This document shows, one piece after another, positions 1 through 6,472 of a DNA stretch of 13,001 nt. Below the pieces are notes generated by a model. The model did no database searches. It was not told the origin of the DNA and worked only from the letters and a program-made list of their open reading frames with translations. Location of the stretch: positions 39,278 to 52,278 of the forward strand of contig DJXI01000057.1 of assembly GCA_002449695.1 (NCBI GenBank). The letters run 5' to 3'. Made by a program: the position numbers and the translations under genes. The first letter of the stretch is position 1; the number at the start of each line of letters is the position of its first letter. Source of the stretch: Verrucomicrobia bacterium UBA7008. Its GTDB lineage: Bacteria; Verrucomicrobiota; Kiritimatiellia; RFP12; UBA1067.

Positions 1-17
1 CCATTTGTTGCCGTTTC

Positions 18-57
18 TATAGAATCCTAGAAACCTAGACTTCTAGAATCCTCGACT
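18..57. repeat. Imperfect 8-bp-period tandem repeat at the 3' end of the malic enzyme gene
   Basis: Five consecutive 8-base units can be read on the + strand: TATAGAAT, CCTAGAAA, CCTAGACT, TCTAGAAT, CCTCGACT. CTAG recurs exactly every 8 bases (27, 35, 43), and TAGAATCCT occurs at 20 and 44. The array is AT-richer than the surrounding genes. It overlaps the end of the malic enzyme gene, supplying its stop codon and last four residues (SRGF). It may continue beyond the left edge only weakly, since bases 1-17 do not keep the period. The function is unknown. It is not a convincing rho-independent terminator, because there is no GC-rich stem followed by a T tract. Confidence 0.6.
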
Positions 58-1338
58 GAGCTGCGCGCGGTAGGCGGCAAGATCGAGGTCGATGCCCGCG
101 ACGCCCGACTCCACCGCCGCTTTCGCCACGGCCCAGGACACCTCGACGAAGAGCCGCCGGTCGAACGGCTTGGGGATCAGGTAGCTGTCGCCGAACACGA
201 GATTCTCGCCCGGATAGAGCGCGGCCACCTCCGGCGTCACCGGCTCGCGCGCGAGCCGCGCAAGCGCGTGCGACGCGGCGACCTTCATCTCCTTGTTGAT
301 CGTGCGCGCGCGCGCATCGAGCGCGCCGCGGAAGAGGTACGGGAAGCCGAGGACGTTGTTGATCTGGTTCGGATAGTCGCTGCGGCCCGTCACCATCACG
401 TAGCGGCGGCCCGCCATCGCCGCCGCGACAGCCTCGGGCGTGATCTCGGGATCGGGATTGGCCATCGCGAAGATCGCCGGAAACTCGCCCATCGCGCGCA
501 CGTCGTCGCCGCTGAGGACGTTCGCCGCGCTGACGCCGATGAAGACGTCCGCGCCCGTCATCGCCGCGCGGCGCGTCAGGTTCGCGGGCACGTCGCGCGC
601 GTGGACGGCGTTCTGCCGCGAGAGGTCCGTGCGGCTCGGGGCCAGCACGCCCTTGATGTCGAACATCGTGATGTCCTTCACGCCCGCCGCCTTGAGCATG
701 TCGGCGATGCGCGTGCCGGCCGCGCCCGCGCCGTTGATGACGATCTTCAGATCGCCCAGCGCCCTGCCCTTCAGGAACGCGAAGTTCATCACGCCCGCCG
801 TGGCGATGACCGCCGTGCCCCACTGGTCGTCGTGGAAGACGGGAATGTCGAGCTCGGCATCGAGGCGGTCCTCGATCTCGAAGCACGCGGGCGAGGCGAT
901 GTCCTCGAGGTTGATGCCCGCGTACTGCGGCGCGATCGCCTTCACCGCCGCGATGACGCGCTCGGGATCGGTCGGGCCCGTGTCCTTCCCGTCGCGGCGG
1001 CACGCGCCGAGCGGCACCGGCCAGGCGTCGACGCCGGCGAACGACTTGAAGAGGACGGCCTTGCCCTCCATCACCGGGATCGAGGCGCGCGCGCCGAGGT
1101 CGCCGAGTCCGAGGATCGCCGTGCCGTCCGAGACGACGGCGACGAGATTGCGCTTGGCCGTCAGGTCGTAGGCGGCGGCGGGATCGGCCGCGATCGCCTT
1201 CACGGCGACGGCGACGCCGGGCGTGTAGGCGAGCGTCAGGTCGGCCTGCGTCCGGAGCGGCTTCGGGAGCGAGACGGCGACCTTGCCGCCGTCATGGAAC
1301 TTCAAGACATCTTCCTGTGTGAACGCAACTTTGCTCAT
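43..1338 (-). CDS. maeB: NADP-dependent malic enzyme, short form without a phosphotransacetylase domain
   Basis: This 431-residue protein should decarboxylate malate oxidatively to pyruvate and CO2 with reduction of NAD(P)+, in the cytoplasm. The N-terminal malic domain shows the AYTPGV motif with the catalytic Tyr at residue 38, and EGKAVLF with the catalytic Lys at 93. The metal ligands lie in NLEDI (Glu145, Asp146) and FHDDQ (Asp170, Asp171). The NAD(P) domain begins with INGAGAAG near residues 201-208. About 430 residues matches the short bacterial and archaeal type; the PTA domain that makes the E. coli MaeB about 760 residues long is absent. NADP versus NAD preference cannot be read reliably, so the symbol is approximate. 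The ATG at 1338 lies three bases after the stop of the upstream transferase gene, which implies cotranscription. A metabolic enzyme at the end of an envelope operon is unexpected. The last residues, SRGF and stop, come from the tandem repeat at 18-57. Confidence 0.93.
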   Translation of the reverse strand: MSKVAFTQEDVLKFHDGGKVAVSLPKPLRTQADLTLAYTPGVAVAVKAIAADPAAAYDLTAKRNLVAVVSDGTAILGLGDLGARASIPVMEGKAVLFKSFAGVDAWPVPLGACRRDGKDTGPTDPERVIAAVKAIAPQYAGINLEDIASPACFEIEDRLDAELDIPVFHDDQWGTAVIATAGVMNFAFLKGRALGDLKIVINGAGAAGTRIADMLKAAGVKDITMFDIKGVLAPSRTDLSRQNAVHARDVPANLTRRAAMTGADVFIGVSAANVLSGDDVRAMGEFPAIFAMANPDPEITPEAVAAAMAGRRYVMVTGRSDYPNQINNVLGFPYLFRGALDARARTINKEMKVAASHALARLAREPVTPEVAALYPGENLVFGDSYLIPKPFDRRLFVEVSWAVAKAAVESGVAGIDLDLAAYRAQLSRGF

Positions 1339-1341
1339 GGT

Positions 1342-3261
1342 TCAGTTTCCCGGTGAGGTGAGAGGGGGCAGTTCTTTTTCGCTGAAGGTGAAGTGCGTGA
1401 TCCGGACGCCCGTCGGCCGCAGCGTCTCGTCGATGACGCGCAGCCAGGCGGGCGTGACCTCGCAGGCGATCACGACCGCGTCGGCATTGACGGCGTTGAT
1501 GATCTCGGGCGCCTGCGCGAGCGTGCCGAGGACCTGGATGCCGCCGATGTACTGGCCGCGCAGGAGGATGTCGTCGTCGAGGAGGCCGACGATGATGCGG
1601 TCGTTGGCGGCGGTCGTGCGCACGAGCTCGCGGCGGAAGCTGCGGTAGCGGAGTCCGCACCCGTAGACGAGCACGCGCGAGACGTCCTTGCGCGCGACGA
1701 GCCGCGCGCAGTCGAGCGCGTAGAAGAGGTCGCGCACGACGCCGCGGACCGTGCGCAGCAGCGTGAGCGCAAGGAAGCTGAAGCTCGCGTAGAGCAGCAT
1801 CAGCGCCTTCAGGTGGCCGGCGGGGCGCACGGGCGCGTAGTAGGTGACGAACGCGGCGAGCGTTGCGCCGAAGAACGCCGCGAGCAGCAGCCGCATGTAG
1901 TTCGAGAGCATCGCGCGCGCCCAGACGGTGCGGTAGGCGTTGAAGAACGCGAGGCAGCAGAACGTGCTGACGATGTGGAGGGGGTAGATGTAGCGCAGGA
2001 CATTGCGGTCCACGGGCAGGCGCGCGACCCACGCGGAGCAGAAGAAGACCGCCGTCAGCGCAAGGAGGTCGGCGGCGACGTAAACGGGCACGTTGAGGCG
2101 CGCGAGGCGGCGGCGCGTGCGCACGCCCCGGTCGCGGGCGACGGCGTTCAGGAGCCGCCCCGCGTCGAAGAGCTCGATGCGCGAGATGTCCTTGAAGACG
2201 ACGACCGCGATGGCGGCGACCGCGAAGAGCCACAGCCCCCCCGCCTTCGACTTGAGCGTCATGCCGCCGAGCCCCACCAGCACGAGGAACGCCGCGAGCG
2301 CGTAGAGCGCCCACGCCGCGCGCCGCTGGTTCAGCCCCGCCGCGCGCAGGATGCGGTGGTGGAGGTGGTCGGTGTCGGCGGTCATCACCTCGCCGTTGCC
2401 CGCCTCGCGGCCGTTGCGCTTGCGCAGGCCGTGGCGGATCGAGCGGCGCAGGATCGCGAGCGACGTGTCGAAGATCGGCACGCCCATCGCCAGGAGCGGC
2501 ACGCCGAGCGAGACGAGAAACGAATCGGGCTGCTGCGAGGCGAGCGCGAGCGTCGCAAGCGTGTAGCCGATGAACATCGAGCCCGAGTCGCCGAGGAAGA
2601 CGCTCGCCGGGTTGTAGTTGTAGCGCAGGAAGCCGACGAGCCCGCCCGCGAACGCGAAGTAGCAGAGCGCCTGGCCGGGATCGCCGCCGATGATGAGCGA
2701 ACCCGACATGCCGAGCGTGGCGATGAGCGCGAGACCCGAGGCGAGGCCGTCGAGGCCGTCGATCAGATTGAAGGCGTTGATGGCGCCGACGACCCAGAAG
2801 ACCGTCAGCGGCGCGTCGATGAGCGGGTGGAGCCCCGGCCACAGGCGATGGAAGCCGAGGCCCGTCCAGGCCCACACCAGCGCGGCGACGACGAGCTGCC
2901 CGGCAAGCTTCACCCGGGGATTGAGGCTGAACTTGTCGTCGGCGTAGCCGAGTGCGGCGATCGCGACGCCGAGCGCCGTGATCTTCCAGAAGACCGCCGG
3001 ACCGAGCCCGTCGCCGATGAGCGGCGCGCGGCCCGTCACGAGGATGAACGCGCTGTAGGAGACGTAGACGCCGGCGACGAGCGCGAGGCCGCCGCCGCGC
3101 GGGATCGGCACCTTGTTGATGCGCCGCGCGTCGGGCTTGTCCACCATCCCGAGGCGCTTGTTCAAGGTGCGCACGAGCGGCGTCAGGACAAGCGTCAGCG
3201 CGAACGCGAGCGCGAACGCGATCAGGTAGGGAACGGACTTGGACGCGAGCGTTTCGATCAT
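1342..3261 (-). CDS. WecA/MraY-family polyprenyl-phosphate sugar-1-phosphate transferase fused to a CapD-type transmembrane and nucleotide-binding module
   Basis: A 639-residue membrane protein. Residues 1-360 are a multi-span WecA/TagO-like transferase, which by family moves a sugar-1-phosphate (typically from UDP-GlcNAc) to undecaprenyl phosphate to start glycan assembly. Visible motifs are YADDK (Asp108, Asp109), NAFNLIDGLDG (162-172), FLGDSGS (222-228) and the DHLHHRIL histidine cluster (298-305). A second module follows: about four hydrophobic segments between 392 and 505, with FNAYRTVWAR (440-449) resembling CapD/FlaA1 N-terminal regions. Then comes a Rossmann-like unit with VLVYGCG (530-536), IIVGLLDDD (556-564) and IGGIQVLGT (572-580). 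Neither the epimerase nor the bacterial sugar-transferase domain that usually follows this unit is present. Its ATG shares ATGA with the stop of the exosortase gene, and AAGGA lies 9 bases upstream. The pairing suggests the exported glycan and sorted proteins are linked. The exact sugar is unknown. Confidence 0.87.
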   Translation of the reverse strand: MIETLASKSVPYLIAFALAFALTLVLTPLVRTLNKRLGMVDKPDARRINKVPIPRGGGLALVAGVYVSYSAFILVTGRAPLIGDGLGPAVFWKITALGVAIAALGYADDKFSLNPRVKLAGQLVVAALVWAWTGLGFHRLWPGLHPLIDAPLTVFWVVGAINAFNLIDGLDGLASGLALIATLGMSGSLIIGGDPGQALCYFAFAGGLVGFLRYNYNPASVFLGDSGSMFIGYTLATLALASQQPDSFLVSLGVPLLAMGVPIFDTSLAILRRSIRHGLRKRNGREAGNGEVMTADTDHLHHRILRAAGLNQRRAAWALYALAAFLVLVGLGGMTLKSKAGGLWLFAVAAIAVVVFKDISRIELFDAGRLLNAVARDRGVRTRRRLARLNVPVYVAADLLALTAVFFCSAWVARLPVDRNVLRYIYPLHIVSTFCCLAFFNAYRTVWARAMLSNYMRLLLAAFFGATLAAFVTYYAPVRPAGHLKALMLLYASFSFLALTLLRTVRGVVRDLFYALDCARLVARKDVSRVLVYGCGLRYRSFRRELVRTTAANDRIIVGLLDDDILLRGQYIGGIQVLGTLAQAPEIINAVNADAVVIACEVTPAWLRVIDETLRPTGVRITHFTFSEKELPPLTSPGN

Positions 3262-4760
3262 GGCAGGAGATCCTTGAGGCTGTCCGCGATAAACAGGAGG
3301 TACGCGTCGTCCGCGCGCGACGCGTTGACCGTCACCATCACCCAGCGGTCGATGCGGTTCAGGAACGAGCGGTCGAGCACGTCTTGGCAGATGCGGCGCG
3401 TGTGCGACGCGGTGCGGAACCCCTCCTGGTTGAAGAACGTGTAGGCGAAGCCGAGCGCGGCGGTTTTCGATTCAAGCGTGATGAAGCGCCATTCGGAGCC
3501 GCCCGCGCGGACGGTGCGCGGCCGCGTCATCTGGAAGCCCTGGCTCGGCAGGCAGAGCTCGGGCCGGTGGATGGAGCTCTTGCTCGCGCCGCCGATGACA
3601 ACCGAGACCTGAAACCAGTCGCCGTTGTCGGCCGTGTAGAGCCGCTTCTCGAAACGGGTGTCCGCCGGCAGCACCGTCAGCTCCGACTCGCTCGGATCCA
3701 GCGCGTCGGACGTGTAGCCGGGGATGTCGCCGAGGCGGATGTCGGGCGCCGCCGCGAGCGTGACGGCGGGCGTCGCGGCCTGGTAGACCATCGCGGGGAG
3801 GAAGAGCGCGAGGAAGAGGACGGGCAGGGCGAGCGACGCGGGACGCGCGGCGCGCGGCACTTCTGCCGCGGCGGGCGGCGCGTCCTGCGGCTCACGCCGC
3901 GCGCCCGCTTTTTCGCAGATCCGCGTCAGCACCTCGCCGGCCGCGACCATCAGCGCGATGGCCACGATGAAGACGACGTAGCCGGAATAGTCGTGGTAGA
4001 AGCCGGTCGCGAAATCGGGCGACGCGAAGCTGCCGACGAGGCAGATGGTGAGGATGCGCATCACGTTGCCGAGGATCGCCAGCGGCACCGAACACGCGAA
4101 GAGGAGCGCGCGCCGCAGCCACGTCGGCTGGTTGAAGTAGGCGTAGCCCGCCGTCAGCGCCATCAGCGCGAAGATGGACCTGAGGCCGCTGCACGGCTCG
4201 GCGACGTCGATGGCGAACGAGCCGTCCGCCGCCGCGAGCATCGTGCCCGTGCGCACCACGTCCGCGCCGAAGCCGTGGAGCGCCGCGCTCGCGACCGACG
4301 TGGCGAAGAGGCGCAGGTGGACGGTCACGACGTCGAGAAAGGTGTTGAGCGGGATGCAGAAGAGGAGGAAGAGCGCCGGGAAGAGGATCGCCTGCGCCGT
4401 CCGCCGCCCGTAGAACGCCCACGGAATCGCGATGATGAGCCCGACGAACGCGACGATCTCGAAGCGCACCTGCAGGCCGCGCGCGCCGAGAAAGCCCAGC
4501 AGGATGAACGGCAGCGCGCAGACGAGGCCGCCCCAGCCGGGCCGACCGAGCGACGCGCGGACCTTCGCGCGCTCGGTCCACAGCACGTAGAGCGAAAAGA
4601 GCGGCACGTACCACGCATAGGACATGTCCTCCTCCTTCGCATTGAACACGCCGGGCGCGTGGTTGAACAGAAGCGCCTGGAATCCCCAGAGGAGCCCGAC
4701 CAGCGCCGCCGCCAGCAATCCGGCGCGCAGCCACTCTTTCTTGTCCGTCATAGGGCGCAT
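3258..4760 (-). CDS. Exosortase with fused C-terminal EpsI-type domain
   Basis: A 500-residue inner-membrane protein. Exosortases are cysteine transpeptidase-like enzymes that recognise C-terminal PEP-CTERM-like tails and release or attach the proteins at the envelope, usually alongside exopolysaccharide genes. Residues 1-280 contain about eight hydrophobic segments and the expected triad: Cys190 in AEPCSGLRS, Arg235 in GNVMRI and His256 in YHDYSGY. After a charged and Ala/Pro linker (281-308) and one membrane segment (309-327) comes an EpsI-like extracytoplasmic domain with SSIHRPELCLPSQGF (395-409). The stop overlaps the next gene by four bases. The start is ambiguous: the ATG at 4760 lies one base after the kinase stop, and a second ATG at 4751 gives MTDKKEW. 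Neither has a clear Shine-Dalgarno, so translational coupling or a leaderless start is likely. The subclass and sorting signal were not determined, and no PEP-CTERM substrate is encoded in this window. Confidence 0.92.
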   Translation of the reverse strand: MRPMTDKKEWLRAGLLAAALVGLLWGFQALLFNHAPGVFNAKEEDMSYAWYVPLFSLYVLWTERAKVRASLGRPGWGGLVCALPFILLGFLGARGLQVRFEIVAFVGLIIAIPWAFYGRRTAQAILFPALFLLFCIPLNTFLDVVTVHLRLFATSVASAALHGFGADVVRTGTMLAAADGSFAIDVAEPCSGLRSIFALMALTAGYAYFNQPTWLRRALLFACSVPLAILGNVMRILTICLVGSFASPDFATGFYHDYSGYVVFIVAIALMVAAGEVLTRICEKAGARREPQDAPPAAAEVPRAARPASLALPVLFLALFLPAMVYQAATPAVTLAAAPDIRLGDIPGYTSDALDPSESELTVLPADTRFEKRLYTADNGDWFQVSVVIGGASKSSIHRPELCLPSQGFQMTRPRTVRAGGSEWRFITLESKTAALGFAYTFFNQEGFRTASHTRRICQDVLDRSFLNRIDRWVMVTVNASRADDAYLLFIADSLKDLLP

Positions 4761-4761
4761 A

Positions 4762-5724
4762 TTATATCAAAAGCGGCGACGGTCGTGGGCATTTGAGCGG
4801 CAGACGGACGGTGAAGACGGTGCCGCGCCCGGGCGCGGAGTCGCAGGCGATCGAACCGCCGTAGAAGCGGACCGCCGCGCGCACGGTCGCGAGGCCCAGC
4901 CCGCTGCCGGGGCGGTCCCGCGCCGCATCGGCGCGGTAGAAGCGCTCGTACATCCGCGCCTGCACCTCCCGGCTCATGCCGCGCCCGGAGTCGGCGACGA
5001 CAAGCCGCACGCCGCGCCGCTCGCGCGCGAGCGCGATGCGCACCCATCCCGCGTCCGTGTACTTCACGGCGTTGTCCAGCAGGTTGCCGACGATCTCGCT
5101 GACGAGCGGACGGTGGGCCCGCACGCGCAGCCCGCCGGGCGGAAAGTCGCGCGTGAGCGTGACGCCGCGCGCCTCCAGCGCGATGTAGTCCGCGATGCAC
5201 CCGGCCAGCTCCGCGAGGCAGAACTCCTCCGTCTCCGCCGCCGCGAACCCCGCGAAGTCGCGCGCGATGTTCTTGTAGTCCTCGATCAGCTTCAGCCGCG
5301 CCTCGCTGAGCGCCGCGATGGCGCAGGCGCCCGCGCGCGGCGCGAGCCGCCCTTCCGCCACCGCCCGCGCGTCCTCGTGGATCCGCACGAACGGCGTGCG
5401 CGCGTCGTGGAGGGCGAAGGCCGTCAGACGCTCGAGCTCGTCCGCAAGCGACGCGAGGCGGCGCGCCAGCACGAGCACCGCGAGATAGGCGGCGGAAAAG
5501 AGTCCCAGCGCGCCCCATGCGTAGGCCTGGAGCGTCTGCATCTCGTCCAGCATCCGCCGGACCGCCGGGCGGCCGTCGGCGCGCGCGACCCGGCGCACCT
5601 CCGCGAGCGCCGCGTCCATCGCCGACAGGTAGCCGACGGCCACGACCGCGCCGACGATCAGCAGCGACCAGCGCAGGGCGGCGCGGAAGAGGCGGCGCCC
5701 GAAGCGCGTCCTAGAAAATCCCAT
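4762..5724 (-). CDS. Membrane sensor histidine kinase
   Basis: A kinase of 320 residues from the ATG at 5724. There are two membrane segments (about 18-35 and 68-87) enclosing a short extracytoplasmic loop of about 30 residues, too small for a classical sensor domain. The phosphoacceptor His106 is in the box FALHDARTP. The ATP-binding domain has an N box (VGNLLDNAVKY, about 212-222), G1 (VADSGRGMS), an F box (MYERFYRAD) and G2 (GSGLGLATVRAA). All catalytic motifs look intact. An in-frame GTG at 5733 would add three residues. I prefer the ATG because GGGG sits about 8 bases before it. The gene overlaps the response regulator by 14 bases, and its TAA stop lies one base before the exosortase ATG. 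This implies the pair is a cognate two-component system tied to the exosortase unit. The signal sensed is unknown; the short loop suggests an intramembrane or partner-derived cue. Confidence 0.92.
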   Translation of the reverse strand: MGFSRTRFGRRLFRAALRWSLLIVGAVVAVGYLSAMDAALAEVRRVARADGRPAVRRMLDEMQTLQAYAWGALGLFSAAYLAVLVLARRLASLADELERLTAFALHDARTPFVRIHEDARAVAEGRLAPRAGACAIAALSEARLKLIEDYKNIARDFAGFAAAETEEFCLAELAGCIADYIALEARGVTLTRDFPPGGLRVRAHRPLVSEIVGNLLDNAVKYTDAGWVRIALARERRGVRLVVADSGRGMSREVQARMYERFYRADAARDRPGSGLGLATVRAAVRFYGGSIACDSAPGRGTVFTVRLPLKCPRPSPLLI

Positions 5725-6391
5725 AGCCGGCACCCCACTGCGTCCGGATCGGGTCGTTCTCGCCGCCGGCGGTCAGCTTGCGCCGGAGCGAGGCCATCCG
5801 GTCGTGGAGGCGGCACGAGCGCACGCGCCGCGCCGCCGCGGGCCACGCCGCCTCCTCCAGCTCGGACGACGGGACGATCAGGCCCTTGCGCCGGACGAGG
5901 TGCGCCAGGAGGGCGAATTCGAGCGCGGTCAGCGGGAGCGTGCGCGCGCCGCGCGCGGCCGTGCGGGTATCGGTGCACACGGTGATGTCGCCGCACGTGA
6001 GGCGGACGGGCTCCGGCGCGAGGCCGTAGAGCCGCAGCACCTTGCGCACGCGCGCCTTCAGGATCTCGCCGTCGCACGGCTTGTGGATGTAGTCGTCCGC
6101 GTCCGCCGACAGCTCCGCGAGCTCGCCCTTCATGCCGCCGTAGGCGCTCACGGCGATGATCGGCAGCCGGGGCTGGGTCCGGCGCACCCGGAGGATCACG
6201 TCGTGGCCCGACAGGTACGGCAGGTCGATGTCGAGGACCGCGAGATCGTACCGCCGCGTCGACAGCCGCGCGTACGCGGCGCGCCCGTCGGCCGCCTCGT
6301 CGCAGGTGAACTCCAGTTCGCGCAGCGCCGTCGCCAGCAGCGCGCGGTCCTTGGCGTCGTTGTCGACCACCAGTGCCATCTTTGCGTTCAT
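5711..6391 (-). CDS. OmpR/PhoB-class response regulator
   Basis: A 226-residue DNA-binding regulator with a receiver domain (about 4-117) and a winged-helix effector domain (about 130-226). The phosphoacceptor is Asp54 in VLDIDLP. The switch Ser82 is in AVSAY and Lys104-Pro105 are in HKP. The acidic pocket at the N-terminus reads VVDND: Asp10 is present but the next position is Asn rather than Asp/Glu, with Asp12 after it. The effector shows the typical RTLPLTALEFALLAHLV start and the recognition-helix and wing pattern ending IRTQWGAGYGIF. It is the first gene of the five-gene run and overlaps the kinase by 14 bases. A TATAAT at 6400-6405 lies 8 bases before the ATG, and there is no Shine-Dalgarno, so a leaderless message is plausible. 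Its targets are not known. The divergent inverted repeat or the exosortase operon itself are reasonable candidates. Confidence 0.93.
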   Translation of the reverse strand: MNAKMALVVDNDAKDRALLATALRELEFTCDEAADGRAAYARLSTRRYDLAVLDIDLPYLSGHDVILRVRRTQPRLPIIAVSAYGGMKGELAELSADADDYIHKPCDGEILKARVRKVLRLYGLAPEPVRLTCGDITVCTDTRTAARGARTLPLTALEFALLAHLVRRKGLIVPSSELEEAAWPAAARRVRSCRLHDRMASLRRKLTAGGENDPIRTQWGAGYGIF

Positions 6392-6399
6392 TGTGCGGT

Positions 6400-6405
6400 A
6401 TTATA
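6400..6405 (-). promoter_or_regulatory. -10 box for the response regulator operon
   Basis: A perfect TATAAT on the minus strand, ending 8 bases before the ATG of the response regulator. I could not find a convincing -35 hexamer at 16-18 bases (those positions read roughly GCGCAAA). With normal -10 to +1 spacing, transcription would begin within about two bases of the start codon. Confidence 0.55.
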
Positions 6406-6460
6406 CACTATTTTCGCGCTCCTTTGCGCACGAAGTTGAAAAAACATGCGCGAAATATGG

Positions 6461-6466
6461 TACAAT
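6461..6466 (+). promoter_or_regulatory. -10 box for ung
   Basis: TACAAT preceded by TGG, which gives the TGn extended -10 element. A TTGAAA at 6436-6441 could serve as the -35 box, although the 19-base spacer is long. The hexamer ends 6 bases before the ung ATG, which points to a leaderless or near-leaderless transcript and argues against the in-frame ATG at 6446, which lies upstream of the -10. Confidence 0.6.
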
Positions 6467-6472
6467 ACCGCC

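Larger units (their letters stand above)
6395..6471. promoter_or_regulatory. Divergent promoter region with an 11-base inverted repeat
   Basis: This AT-rich stretch separates the response regulator (minus) from ung (plus). The + strand carries GCGGTATTATA at 6395-6405 and TACAATACCGC at 6461-6471. They are inverted copies with one mismatch, and each contains the -10 box of the gene it faces plus the first bases before the start codon. The regulator side is TATAAT, 8 bases, ATG. The ung side is TACAAT, 6 bases, ATG. Neither start has a Shine-Dalgarno sequence in the remaining space. This can be read as two leaderless promoters sharing an initiation consensus, or as a two-site operator. Confidence 0.6.

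Noticed and set aside
17..30. Lipoprotein or PEP-CTERM sorting of the GH16 enzyme
   Set aside because: Cys20 is preceded by AAV, a poor lipobox because of Val at -1, and the C-terminus lacks a PEP motif, membrane helix and basic tail. The coordinates given are residue numbers in the GH16 protein (10581-11510).
18..57. CRISPR-like array
   Set aside because: Units are 8 bases with no spacers, and no cas genes are nearby.
1393..3444. Long plus-strand open frame (683 residues) antisense to the transferase gene
   Set aside because: It is Arg/Glu/Ala/Val-rich with no domain motif and mirrors the GC-rich codon pattern of the real gene, whose membrane segments and catalytic motifs are clear on the minus strand.
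3384..4796. Plus-strand open frame (470 residues) across the exosortase gene
   Set aside because: Charged low-complexity translation typical of a shadow frame; the exosortase triad and EpsI motif fix the coding strand.
6446..6472. Upstream in-frame ATG extending ung by nine residues
   Set aside because: The extension contains the TGG-TACAAT -10 element and the added residues (MREIWYNTA) are not part of the family N-terminus.
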